A DNA stretch of 60,000 nucleotides from Antedon mediterranea (GCF_964355755.1 NC_092678.1:13800922-13860921), one strand, 5' to 3'. Positions 43,263 through 53,462 are shown, counted from the first letter of the stretch. Program-made: numbers and translations. Notes: generated by a model from the letters alone, not told the origin.

Positions 43263-43554
43263 GTTGGCAAACGTTGTTTACACTAATTATTTAATCTCTC
43301 TGCATTCTTATACAGCGCCCTCTATAATGTTCCCTATTATGTCATAATTAATCATGAATTATTCATGATTTCTGCCTACGTTCATCCTGGAAAAAAAATT
43401 ACGGCGGCGGAACAGCACTAGTCCTCAGTTGTACGCACGCGCACCAGAGATCAAATTGATACGCCCTCATCTTTCAGTATTTTTGTTCACGAGGCGGGAT
43501 CTCAGAAGAGATATTTTTTTATATATATAAACACATTTGGCAAATATATATATA

Positions 43555-44040
43555 TTTATTTATTTATTTATTCCACATTTATTTAGTCATCAATTACAGT
43601 ACATCATAATTACAGTACAACTGAAAAAAGGGATCCTGCATAAAAAAGCTTTAGCTTCATTTTTTTGTAGGACCCTTTTACATAAGAACAAGTATATTGA
43701 ACTTAAATAATCAAAGGTGTTGTTAATCAGCATATAGTGATAAAAAGTATTTTTTGACCTGTTTTTTATACATTTATTTTGTTTCTTTAAAATAGCCGGT
43801 TTATTACCACCATTACAAGTGAATTCTTTCCACAATTTTGGTCCATATATGTGTATAAACTGTTGACTGCAAGTTAGTCTTGTGAAGGGAATTTCAAATT
43901 CAGTTCCTGTTCTGTGGTTATGAGTAGGCCTAATACTGTCACAGTAATTAAAAATATTTAAAATGTGATGTGGTAATTCATTGAATTTTACGTTTGCCAT
44001 AAATCCTATGACGTTTACTTTGTAAATATCATAAACGTTT
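43555..44040 (-). pseudogene. 5'-truncated LINE fragment (C-terminal region after the RT)
   Basis: The frame 44000-43590 contains RPTHNHRTGTEFEIP and IHIYGPKLWKEF, the pattern seen at the C-terminus of CR1/L2/jockey-type ORF2 proteins (YNTR...IxYxGPKLWN). Downstream on the same strand is a TGGAATAAATAAATAAATAA tail. The RT and endonuclease are absent, so this is a typical 5'-truncated insertion. Confidence 0.65.
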
Positions 44041-44079
44041 CATATTTTTAGTTTCTTAAACAGTGGCTCTGAGGCTTAT

Positions 44080-44200
44080 ATAATCTATAATAATTATATA
44101 TAATTTGAAACAATAAAGATGAAGAAATCTGTGACCGCCTGCTTGATATGCAGATGTCCTAACCATTAGACCACTGGGGCTTTCATGGTATTGTTCAAAC
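44080..44200 (-). repeat. tRNA-derived SINE, B box deleted
   Basis: On the - strand AGTGGTCTAATGGTTAGGAC, a Glu/Asp-tRNA-like 5' half, is followed by TCTGCATATCAAGCAGG and then directly by the SINE tail CAGATTTCTTCATC. Relative to the copies at 42950 and 49343 the B-box segment is missing. Confidence 0.5.
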
Positions 44201-44424
44201 GCGATTGGATAGCGACTCTTTAACATTCTCGGCGGGGTACGGCGGAACAGCACTAGTCCTCAGCTAGTTGTCAAAGGAAAAAATTCTTACTAAATTGCAG
44301 ATCCAAATAGTTTATCTAAATCTAAAACAATAGGCTATTGTATATACGACTTCCTGATCACTCACTTCTATTAAGCACTATGAGACAACTGTGTCACTTA
44401 TGTTTTATATTTCACCTGAAGATA

Positions 44425-44672
44425 TATATATATATATATATATAAATCAATGATGTTGCGTAGCACTGTGTAAATTATATATAAATCATAGAAACAGTGC
44501 TCATATTCGGAACATGATCTCATAATCGCGTCAAGCATAGCTCATTGGCGAAAGTTCCGTATTTTTATGAGATCATGTTCCGAATATAAGCACTGTTTCT
44601 ATAATTTACAGTATGATTTATATATAATTTACACAGTGCTACGCAACATCATTGATTTATATATATACACAA
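44425..44672. repeat. Foldback repeat of about 245 bp
   Basis: The two halves are inverted copies: TAAATCAATGATGTTGCGTA...GGAACATGATCTCATAA on the left and its complement on the right, with a centre around GCGTCAAGCATAGCTC. A related pair occurs at 45015-45130 and 45290-45460. It is probably a MITE inserted in AT-repeat DNA. Confidence 0.6.
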
Positions 44673-44795
44673 TAGGCAAAGAACATTAATTCTAATCCGC
44701 CAGGTGATATACTGAAATTTAATTAATTAATTTGAAACGATAAAGATGAGGAAATCTGTGAGAATGAGTCGCCCCTACCGAGTTGTATGAAAAAA

Positions 44796-44867
44796 TGTCT
44801 CTGGCTGGATTCGAACCTGCAACCTCTCGCTTACAGGGCGAGTATCATACCACTAGACCACAGAGCC
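44796..44867 (-). repeat. tRNA-Pro-like SINE head or tRNA pseudogene (72 nt)
   Basis: On the - strand the segment folds as a cloverleaf: acceptor GGCTCTG with CAGAGAC (one mismatch), an A box GTGGTCTAGTGGTATGAT, anticodon stem CTCGC/GCGAG with loop CCTGTAA, and a B box GGTTCGAATCC. A TTTTTT pol III stop follows. The position-34-36 triplet is TGT, position 33 is C instead of the universal T, and one T-stem pair is broken. Overall it most resembles tRNA-Pro. Pieces recur near 45290, so it belongs to a repeat. Confidence 0.5.
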
Positions 44868-45014
44868 ATGTATGGTATTATCACAGATTTTCACCCACCA
44901 GATACATTCTCTCATACAACAAACGCCCTCACAATCAGTGGAGGCTTAACAAGTCAGAATAAATTCCAACTTTAATTCGCAACGGTTTTTAAAAATAATA
45001 TTGTGTATATGTAA

Positions 45015-45460
45015 ATCAATGATGTTGCGTAGCACTGTGTAAATTATATATAAATCATACTGTAAATTATAGAAACAGTGCTCAAATTCGGAACATGATC
45101 TCATAATCGCGTCGAGCATAGCTCATTGGCGAAAGTTCCGTATTTTTTAGTTGTATGAAAAAATGTCATACAACAGTTTGTTTGTATGATTTATATATAA
45201 TTTACACAGTGCTACCCAACTTCATTGATTTACATATACACAATATTATTTAAAAAACCGTTGCGAATTAAAGTTCATTGATCATGTTCCCGCCAGAGAC
45301 ATTTTTTCATACAACTTAAAAATACGGAACTTTCGCCAATGAGCTATGCTCGACGCGATTATTAGATCATGTTCCGAATATGAGCACTGTTTCTATAATT
45401 TACAGTATGATTTATATATAATTTACACAGTGCTACGCAACTTCATTGATTTATATATAT
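45015..45460. repeat. Second foldback repeat, related to 44425-44672
   Basis: The left part (45015-45150) carries AATCAATGATGTTGCGTAGC and GGAACATGATCTCATAATCG; the right part (45280-45460) carries the inverse with small changes. The centre holds a TTGTATGAAAAAATGTC segment and its inverse, shared with the tRNA-like repeat at 44796. Confidence 0.55.
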
Positions 45461-45507
45461 ACATATACACACACACTATATCTCTTCGGAGATCCCGCCT
45501 CGTGAAT

Positions 45508-46000
45508 AAATATACTGAATAGATGAGGGCGTATCAATTTGATCTCTGGTGCGCGTGCGTACAACTGAGGACTAGTTGTTTTCCAACCGTACCACGTCGA
45601 GAATGTTAAAGGGTCGTTATCCAGTCGAGTTAAAGAGGAAACTAATAACATTTTATGTGACCTAAATATGTTACGTGATGTGCCACTAAGCTCACTAATA
45701 AAGTTTATATATCGGATGTATTCGACATGTACTGGTACCGGAGTTGCCAGATGACATTATGACGGATGATAGGCATTCAGAACTACACAACGATACCAAG
45801 AACATAATAATTAGATGTTTGATTCTTGGGTTAAATGTTAACCGCTACCCCCAAAATATAGAAAATTGGAGATCTGATTTTGAAATATATCTCATTTTGC
45901 CAAACAATTTCATTGTTGCACTATTAATGTTACCCCCTACCCCAAAAAAATGTATTTCCTTTATTGCAATTTTTAAGAATAAAAAATGACAATTTCACAG
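45508..46000 (-). repeat. Right arm of the widely spaced inverted repeat
   Basis: This is the inverse of 39252-39892, in the same block order but lacking the extra block found at about 39410-39530 in the left arm. At its outer edge near 45478 is ATCTC-TTCG-GAGAT, a hairpin with a UUCG loop where related copies have TTCT/AGAA. Confidence 0.65.
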
Positions 46001-46264
46001 CTAAGAACTTTCACTTTTTGAAATTCACCAGTCAGAATTTTGTATTGCATTCAGTGTCTGTAAAATAACAAAAATATATATTTCTAGAATATTAAGTTGT
46101 AATTAAAGTAATGAATATAGTACACACACAAGAGAAAGTAAATACAGAGATTAACTCTGACTGTTTACTGTTGTTTTAATAGAAATCCATTGTGGCCATG
46201 AAATTTCATCTAATAATGAAAATGGAATGCATGTATACAAGGAAATAGTTAATAGAATACATAC

Positions 46265-46411
46265 AATGACTTGAGGATGTTCGTCTGACTGAAGGCAATC
46301 ATCAAGGTTCAATGAGTATGTAGCACGTCCAGTAATGGCATCTACTGGACCCATCTCAATCCTTAACTTCAGTGCATGGTACAGAACATACAGTGGATGC
46401 CCGGCATAGTC
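46265..46411 (-). CDS. Plexin exon (cytoplasmic GAP region)
   Basis: The 147-bp block is bounded on the - strand by a TGTTTTGCAG acceptor and a GTATGTATTC donor and is open for exactly 49 codons. It reads DYAGHPLYVLYHALKLRIEM and GPVDAITGRATYSLN, the strongly conserved segment of plexin cytoplasmic domains (family pattern PLxxLxxAIKxQVEKGPVDAxTGxARYSL). Plexins are semaphorin receptors whose cytoplasmic part is a split R-Ras/Rap GAP. No neighbouring plexin exon was found, so the flanking introns must be large and filled with repeats. The ORF beyond both splice sites is intron. Confidence 0.88.
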
Positions 46412-46449
46412 CTGCAAAACACATGAATGTTTAAATGAGCAAATGGCCA

Positions 46450-47150
46450 AAAAGTTAAGACATTGGAACTGTAATCCATAGCCTTATGCCAAGGGTTTGA
46501 GGCTCACTTGCTCCATGGTTCTGGTGGTAGAACGAGTCTTCTTGGATAGTTAATAATAGTTTTTAACTGTGTGCTAGTTTATTTTTTAATCTTTTATTTA
46601 TTTCATACACATCCAACAGCGAGCACAAATAAATATTATTTTTTTGTTACAGAAGTGAATACTCCATTTCTGTCACTTTAGTTAATTTTATTTTTATTGC
46701 TAAGGTCAAATCTGGGGGTCACTTCATCACCCTAGATATTTCAATTGTGAAGTATCCTATTAGAAACACAACTTTAATGGACTGTTTTGATAATAATTCA
46801 ATGTATATCTGACAGTGAATATACCAGAAATGCTTAGGGATATGTAATTTTAGCATGACATGTCCTAATAGACTCTTTCCGAGACGTTTTTTGGGTCTAC
46901 TGTAGCAGCTGGAATCAATAAATCATAGTGGAGTTTCTATTTTCACAAAACTGTCTGTCCTTAGAACTATAACTGCTGCTTGCTTTAGATTCTGATTGAG
47001 TAGTCCTAATGGGACGTAGCGGGCTAGAGCAGCAGCGTGAAAAACTTAAATACTACAGTACAATGCAATCGATATCAAAATATCCTTAATCACAGTACAT
47101 TACAATCTGTTAAATTACCTACACTCTATAATGTTGTGAAATATAAGAAT
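46450..47150. other. Intron-like stretch without a recognised feature
   Basis: No coding frame, terminal repeat or RNA gene is visible. Given the plexin exon next to it on the - strand, this is most simply plexin intron. Confidence 0.4.
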
Positions 47151-47431
47151 GATATTTTTAAGTGAGACCGAGAGTCTTTTGGATCCCTGTCAATTTGCCT
47201 ACCGCTCTAAAAGGGGGGTAGAAGATGCAGTTACAACTTTATGACATAAATTTAATTTGGCCTGTCATGTTGACAGGCCAAATTCGTATGCCAGAGTTTT
47301 ATTCTTAGATTTTACGCCCGCTTTTAACGTTTTGCAACCTCATATTTTAATGGAGAAAATGAATGCCTTGGGTATAAATCCAGCTAATATTTTATGGAGC
47401 AATGATTTTTTTAAAAGATAGGGAACAATTC

Positions 47432-47540
47432 AGGTGTGTAGAAAGCGACGACCTCGAATTGGACGACGAATTCTAGCTAGGTCGTCCAATTCGAGTTAGT
47501 TGGGGTCTTCCAATTCGAGGTCGTCGCTTTCTACACACCT
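47432..47540. mobile_element. 109-bp foldback MITE with 10-bp target duplication
   Basis: The first and last 32 bp are perfect inverted copies starting AGGTGTGTAGAAAGCGACG. The element is flanked by GGAACAATTC on both sides (47422-47431 and 47541-47550) and sits inside the LINE RT. A 10-bp duplication favours a Mutator-like origin. An additional copy of part of the arm (TCCAATTCGAG) lies in the centre. Confidence 0.82.
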
Positions 47541-47854
47541 GGAACAATTCATCTGTTTTAATGATAATATTTCAGAAAACCTTATGTGCAATATTGGTGC
47601 ACCACAAGGTTGTGTTTTATCTTCTATTATATTTTCTTTATATACCAGTGATTTTAAATGTTCAGATGATCTAGTTTTAACCAAATGCTTTACTGTGAAA
47701 TACGCTGATGACACCGGCCTGATAAAACACGATGACCCTGAGTCATATTTTGATAATGTCAGTTATTTTTCTACTTGGTATCTAAAATTAAATGTTAACA
47801 AGACCAAAGAAATGATTATTGATTTTAGAAAAAGTAACAAAACACATGATAAGG

Positions 47855-48141
47855 AGTGGAGCTGTGGCTTGGTGGTTATGATGCTTGGCTACCAATCTAA
47901 GGGTCCTGGGTTCAAGTCCTGTCATATGTCAGGGTTTTTTCTCATGACAATTTACAACTCCACTCCCAAAGACTTAATAATAAGTCTTTGTTTATGTAGA
48001 GCATCTTGTGTATATGTTTGTCTTGTGAAATTTTAAATAGTTTATCCATCCTGTAATTGGCGGGTTACTCGCTGTTGGATGAGTATGAAATAATAAAAAA
48101 AAAAATAATAATAATAATAATAATAACACTAATACTAACAC

Positions 48142-48186
<45 letters not shown>

Positions 48187-48187
48187 G
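47855..48187 (+). repeat. tRNA-derived SINE with AAT microsatellite tail
   Basis: GTGGCTTGGTGGTTATGATG fits an A box and GGTCCTGGGTTCAAGTCC a B box. A tRNA-unrelated body follows and ends in GGATGAGTATGAAATAATAAA, then an (AAT)n run with interspersed AACACT units. LINE coding sequence resumes after the tail, so the SINE inserted into the LINE. Confidence 0.7.
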
Positions 48188-48559
48188 CTATTAAACGATG
48201 AAGTGGAAGTTGTTAGTAACTTTAAGTATCTAGGCAGAGTAATCGATGAGTGGAACTTAATTGGAAGGAAAACAGATTCATTGACAAAATTATAATGTTT
48301 ATTTGTTTTACTGATTACCTAATCAGTATGTGATATTAGATTAAATGTACTACTTTCATCTTTGTTAAATATGTACTCACTGTCTTATCGTTAGATAAAT
48401 TATATTTTTTATTTGTAACTAGAAAAAAAATAATTTCTTTATATATTTTCTTTATATATTTTCTGTATTTATAAATCCGGAAAAAATTATTCAATATTCA
48501 CCATAGGGAATCCACCTAATATCCATATTAGGGAAGGATACCTACAAATTACACTATCA

Positions 48560-49342
48560 CTTTCCTGTTCAACTACCCGAGAGAGTTGGTAAACAACCTT
48601 TTTAAACCAGCTTGATGATTTTTTTTTATATAAATGATGTGCTGCACCAGCAGAGATTTTGCTAATTTGATAGATAATTTTGATGTTTTATTTGTTTTTG
48701 ATGAGTACATAGGTCTACATGATTTCTTAGAAAGTGACTTGCCATAAAAATATTTACATTCATGCAATAATGGGTATGCTAGTAGGTTAGTGACACCCGA
48801 GTAAATTTTCAACACAAAAAATAAATGATTATGCAATAGAGGGGGTTAGTGCCAATTAGGCCAGGAACTTCCTTAAAAACAACCCCTTTTTCTGTGAAAC
48901 ATCAGATAAGTTGGCCTACCAGCCCTGTTGTTATATTGATAACATGAATGTAACTGTGGAGAGAATTATTATTGTTGATTCTGATATGAACTGGACCTAT
49001 ATACACACAATATACAACAAATACTTTGTGTACATGTACCTCATGGTACATGTATTTTCATTTATAGTCCATAGACTGGAAGGGGTTACCGTGCACCCTC
49101 CCCCCACATTTAAACTTCTTTGCTATCATTTTCTTCCCACGTGCATATATTGCGAAAAAATCGATGTTAACAAGAAAAATATAGGGATGCATTGTGTGTA
49201 CTTGCGTCATTTGTAATGATCATCAGCGTTTTATCTTCAAATATTTGTTGGGGGGTAGGGGGTAACATTTATCCTAACCCAAGAATCAAACATCTAATTA
49301 GTATTATCTTGGTAAAATTGTGTAGCCATCTTTTAAAATCTT
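48560..49342 (+). repeat. Dispersed repeat, copy 2 (direct copy of 38222-39055)
   Basis: The block order matches copy 1 closely. It ends where a tRNA-derived SINE begins at about 49343, so the rest of the repeat seen after 39055 is missing here. Confidence 0.7.
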
Positions 49343-49445
49343 ATACATATCAAGCAGGCGGTCTGAGTTCGAGTCTCGGTTGGGGCGACTTTTTCTCATT
49401 CTCACAGATTTCCTCATCTTTATCGTTTCAAATTAATTAATTAAA
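49343..49445 (+). repeat. tRNA-derived SINE, partial head
   Basis: ATATCAAGCAGGCGGTCTG and GAGTTCGAGTCTCGG (B box) are followed by GGGGCGACTTTTTCTC and the shared tail CATCTTTATCGTTTCAAATT. It is the + strand counterpart of the copies at 42950 and 44100. Confidence 0.55.
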
Positions 49446-50052
49446 TTTCAGTATATCACCGGGCGGTTTCGAATTAATGTTCATTGCCTAATGTGTTTAT
49501 ATATATATATATAAATCCAAAGGCAAATTACTGAGAAAAAAAATGACAATGCTGTGGGTATCAGTGGCTGGATCTCAATGGAGATACAAAAATAAAAAGC
49601 GAAAAGCTAAATCAAAACGATAAAGTAAACAGCCAGAAAAATTAGCAGAGCTTTCGGGCAACACTAGCCCTTCATCGGTGCAAGTGAAGGAATTTTGATA
49701 ACGTCATAGTATAAAGCTGGCAAGTGCTGCCTGGGTGGACGGGAATAAAAGAAATATAACAAAGGGAGCCAGGGTGGAGTCTGAATAAGAGTAGAAAACA
49801 AAGAAGGTAGCTTGGTAGAGATATAAACAATTTTGGAATGAGACTAAAAAACAGCTTAAATTCAATTCAATTAAAACTTTATTATCCCCATGGGGAAACT
49901 CTGTTGGCCTTTTCAAAAATACAGTACATACAAATATAAAATGGATACAGTACATAAAATATAAAATACGATAAAAAAAAAGCCATACAAAATATACATA
50001 TAAAATCCTAAAAAGTCGAATAAAATACTACAAAAAATAAAAATAGCGCATA

Positions 50053-51757
50053 TCATTCATTATATAATCGTATTGCAGCAGGGACGAATGAATTGCCATA
50101 TCTATTTGTTTTAATTTTTCCTTGAAGGAGTCTGTCACTACGTTGACTTTTGTTAAATTTATAGTGCAGAGGATGAGCGTGGTCTTTTAAAATAATCTTC
50201 AATTTTTTAATTACTAATTCCTTATATAAAACTTCAGGTTGAATTTGTTCAGAGCCTACTAATCTACTGCCTTGTTTAACTATTTTATTAAGTAAAAGTC
50301 TATCTTTAAAACGTGAATTACCATAATAACATATTAGGCAAAAACTAAGTACACTGTTTAAGATAGAAGTATAAAAAAGTTGTAAAATAGTACGGTCAAT
50401 CTTAAAAGAGTTTAATTTGCGTCGAAAGAAGAGACGTTTTTGTAATTTATTGTATATGCACCTACTATTTGCATAAAATTTAAGTTCATTATCAATTTCA
50501 ACCCCTAAATATTTGTAAGTTTCAACTTCCGAAATGGTCACACCATTGATTTTGATCTTGGGAAGGTAGTTTATCTTCTTCCGAAAATCAAAAACCATCT
50601 CTTTAGTTTTATTTATATTTAGATCTAAAAAATTATCTTTACACCATTTGTGAAAAATATTAATACTGTCTAAGAAGCCTGTCATTGAATCATCTTTTGA
50701 ATCCAGATAACCAATCAGAGCAGTGTCGTCTGGTACTGTATTGTATTGTATACAATAAAGGTGACAACACACAACCTTGTGGAACACCCGTGTTAACTTT
50801 CAACAACGAGGACAACGTGTGATTAAGCTTAACACGCTGTTCTCTATCTTTAAAAAAATTAAGTAGCCATTTTATAATCAGTGGGTTAACTTCTAAATCG
50901 ATAAGCTTATTAGCCAGAACATATGGTTGAATATTATTGAATGCACTAGAGAAATCAACAAAAAGAATTCTCGCAAAGCAACCTTTTTTCTCTAGGTGCT
51001 CAGAAACATCATTAAGGAGCAGAAGCACTGTATTATTAACACACCTGTTTGGACGATATGCAAATTGATTTATATCTAGCAGATTCTCCACTGAGGCAAC
51101 TAGCTTACTTTTAACAATGTTTTCTAAACATTTCATTGGTACACATGTAAGGGCCACGGGTCTAAGGTCATTCATTTCCTTGGGATTTGGTTTTTTGGGA
51201 ATGGGCATGATTGTTGATTTTTTCCACAACATTGGAACTATTGAGTCATTTACAGAGGATTGAAAAAGTTTACAAAAAGGAATGGCCAACTAATCGGCAC
51301 ACCTTTTAAGAGTCTTACAACTAATATTATTGGGACCTTTTGCCTTACGTGGGTTAAGTTTTTTAAATAATAAGTTCACTTCGTCCACAGTGATTTGAAA
51401 ATGTTCGGGGGGTACCGGCAGTTCATCAACGCGTTTTGTTGTTTCCCTCATGTTCAAGTCAACATCCACTTTATCAAATCTGTTGTAGAAGGCATTTAAA
51501 TCATTTGCATATTTCTTTTCATTGTCAACAACAACACCCTTTGCCTTCGGTTTATAACCAGTAATATTCTGCAAACCTTGCCAAACCTTAGATGAGTTAC
51601 GATTTCGGAAGGACCTTTCAATTTTATTTTTATATTCCTTTTTGCATTCAATAATTTTCCGCTTGATTTGCCTCTGTATATCTTTTCGCTTCTCTTTCTC
51701 TCCGTCACAAAAACATTTCTTTTTCTTATTAAGGAGTTCTTTGAGTTCTTTGGACAC
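50053..51757 (-). pseudogene. LINE reverse transcriptase (catalytic motif lost)
   Basis: The linker carries KELKELLNKKKKCF and LNPRKAKGPNNIS. The RT holds IMPIPKKPNPKEMNDLRPVA, ILFVDFSSAFNNIQP (motif A) and GVPQGCVLSPLL (motif B). Where the YADD/FADD motif should follow there is a small deletion with a frameshift, leaving VPDDTALIGYL. INKTKEMVFDFRK and YLGVEIDNELK follow in the next frame. This copy cannot make an active polymerase. Confidence 0.83.
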
Positions 51758-51770
51758 CCAAGGTTTATTA

Positions 51771-52919
51771 TTAGAAAAAAACTTTAATTCTTGATACAGG
51801 TATAATCATTTCTTCACAGAATCTTACGTATTCAGATACAACGAGGGTCGCTTCGCTCAAATTTTCTGCATTTTCCGTTAATGCATCCCAGTTTGTGCAT
51901 TCAAAACACCCTTTAAGGGTCTCGCTGGCTTCCTCAGTCCAACGTTTTACCTTTATTTTCTTTGAGGGTTTATCACGAAGACGGGTTTTATATATTGGAA
52001 TGAGGCTGATCATATTGTGGTCAGATTTGCCAAGACCCGCCATAGCTTTACACTTGTATGCACCATCAATATTTCCATAGCAAAGGTCGATACACGTATT
52101 GTTGCGAGTTGGACAATCAACATATTGCTGGTATGTAGGTAGGTATTCTTTTAATGAACATGAGTTGAAATCCCCCATGATGAATTTAGCTGCTTCAGGC
52201 GAATTATTTTCTGCTTCAGAAATGAGATCATATACTGTGGTTGCTGCTATTAATGTCTGCTTATGGTGGGATATAGACCACAAATACCTTCACTTGATGT
52301 ATCTCCCTTGGGGGGTAATACGGGCGCATATCAATCGCAAGCAATTCAATGTCCTTATTACATACTTCACTCCTTACAGTGATATGCGATGGTTTGCAGT
52401 ATTTTTCACTTACATAAGCACACACGCCACCTCCTTTGTTTTTACCTGAATTTTCATTTCTATCCATTCTAATCAATGTGTAATCGTCAAGATCAACTGA
52501 GGAATCTGGATCATTATCCGTCAGCCATGTTTCTGACAAACAAATCATGCTCGACTCGCGAAAAACCGTTAAGAACTTTACGTTCGCTCTTAGTTCATCT
52601 ATTTTGTTTCTTATACTCTGTACATTACCAAAAACAACTGTTGGCAGTGGGGTTTTATGCTTTAATTTCTTTAATCGAACTCTAACGCCACCTCTTCTGC
52701 CTCGTTTTCTTTTCTTTGTTTTTTTAACGTTTTGAGTACGCACCTGTTGCAAAGGAAGTCACGTCTACTTAAGAGAAATTTTCTGCTGTACGTTAACAAT
52801 GGCCGCACCTCCCCGCTATTTGTTACCGTGCTAGCACCTACGCTCTCCTTAATGCTCCATATTAAAACAGTTAAAACACCAAACATAGCATAGTTCCAAA
52901 AAATATTAACTTTAAACAT
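51771..52919 (-). pseudogene. LINE apurinic endonuclease domain (frameshifted)
   Basis: The 52752-52261 frame holds VVFGNVQSIRNKIDEL, SMICLSETWLTDND and GGGVCAYVSEKY; the 52283-51771 frame continues with FIMGDFNSCSL, NTCIDLCYGN and GKSDHNMISL. These are the ordered catalytic motifs of the APE-type endonuclease of non-LTR elements, with SDH intact. A frame at 52919-52671 appears to be the element's N-terminal leader. At least two frameshifts separate the pieces. Confidence 0.8.
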
Positions 52920-53055
52920 TGTTCACCAAACTTCCACACAAAAATATATACTAAAACTAGTCAAAAATGGTGGTTAATATTGAAACTTAAATTTTGGAAG
53001 TCAATGGAATAATTTTACCGATCTGGGAGTATGTTCCTAATGTATATATATATAT

Positions 53056-53462
53056 AAATCCCAACAAAAATTAATGAAAAAATGACAATGCTGTGGCTGG
53101 ATCTCAATGGAGATACAAAAAAAAGCGAAAAGCTAAATCAAAACGATAAAGTAAAAGAGCCAGAAAAGTTAGCAGAGCTTTCTGGCAACACTAGCCCTTC
53201 AGTGCAAGTGAAGGAATTTGGATAACGTCATAGTATAAAAGCTGGCAAGTGCTACCTGGGTGAACAGGAATAAAAGAAATACAACAAAAGGAGACAGGGT
53301 GGAGTCTAAATAGGAGTAGAAAACAAAGAAGGTAGCTTGGTAGAGATATAAACAATTTTGGAATGAAACTAAAAAACAGCTTAAATGGTGGTTAATATTG
53401 AAACTTAAATTTTGGTAGTCAATGGAATAATTTTAAGGATCTTAGAGTATGTTCCTAATGTT
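53056..53462 (-). repeat. Penelope-like terminal repeat (copy B)
   Basis: This uninterrupted copy lies directly 3' of the Penelope RT-endonuclease frame, in tandem with copy A. The hammerhead-like core at about 53179-53205 is damaged: the GAT of the first core strand is missing and stem II has a mismatch, although GAAA remains. Confidence 0.65.

Larger units (their letters stand above)
47165..48290 (+). pseudogene. LINE reverse-transcriptase fragment with two nested insertions
   Basis: Read with frameshifts, the region gives the RT of a jockey/CR1/Rex1-type element: DPCQFAYRSKRGVEDA, ARVLFLDFTPAFNVLQPH (motif A region), then GAPQGCVLSSIIFSLYT (motif B), KYADDTG (catalytic motif C), LNVNKTKEMIIDFRK, and after a break SNFKYLGRVID. 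Two insertions interrupt it: a 109-bp foldback at 47432-47540 and a tRNA-SINE with microsatellite at about 47855-48187. It is 5'- and 3'-truncated with in-frame stops. Confidence 0.8.
49861..52966 (-). mobile_element. Non-LTR retrotransposon (Rex1/CR1-like), about 3.1 kb, decayed
   Basis: The element is nearly full length: an endonuclease region (52752-51771), a linker (51757-51290), an RT (51289-50690) and C-terminal part (50787-50053), followed by a 3' tail with AATAAAGTTTTAATTGAATT. Frameshifts near 52270, 51765 and 50750 and a TAG stop near 51287 break the single ORF. The insertion point in the Penelope repeat is inferred from the uninterrupted copy at 53056. A clean target duplication was not identified. 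Confidence 0.85.
49513..53042 (-). mobile_element. Penelope-like terminal repeat (copy A) split by a LINE
   Basis: Sequence at 49513-49860 and 52967-53042 together matches 53056-53462, so a single terminal repeat was interrupted by the LINE at 49861-52966. On the - strand at 49650-49680 it carries a hammerhead-ribozyme-like core: CCGATGA, a GGGC/GCCC stem with a TAGTGTT loop, then GAAA. Hammerhead motifs in such repeats are known for Penelope-like elements. The second core base is C instead of the usual U, so self-cleavage is doubtful. Confidence 0.65.

Noticed and set aside
44796-44867. Functional tRNA-Thr(TGT)
   Set aside because: Position 33 is not T, two stem pairs are mismatched, overall similarity is to tRNA-Pro, and pieces recur as a repeat.
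46150-46450. The full 99-codon frame around the plexin exon as one coding unit
   Set aside because: Only the 49 codons between the splice acceptor and donor match plexin; the rest is intron read-through.
38222-49342. LTR retrotransposon with 800-bp LTRs
   Set aside because: No gag-pol, primer-binding site or polypurine tract lies between the direct repeats; the interior is a mixture of unrelated elements and a plexin exon.
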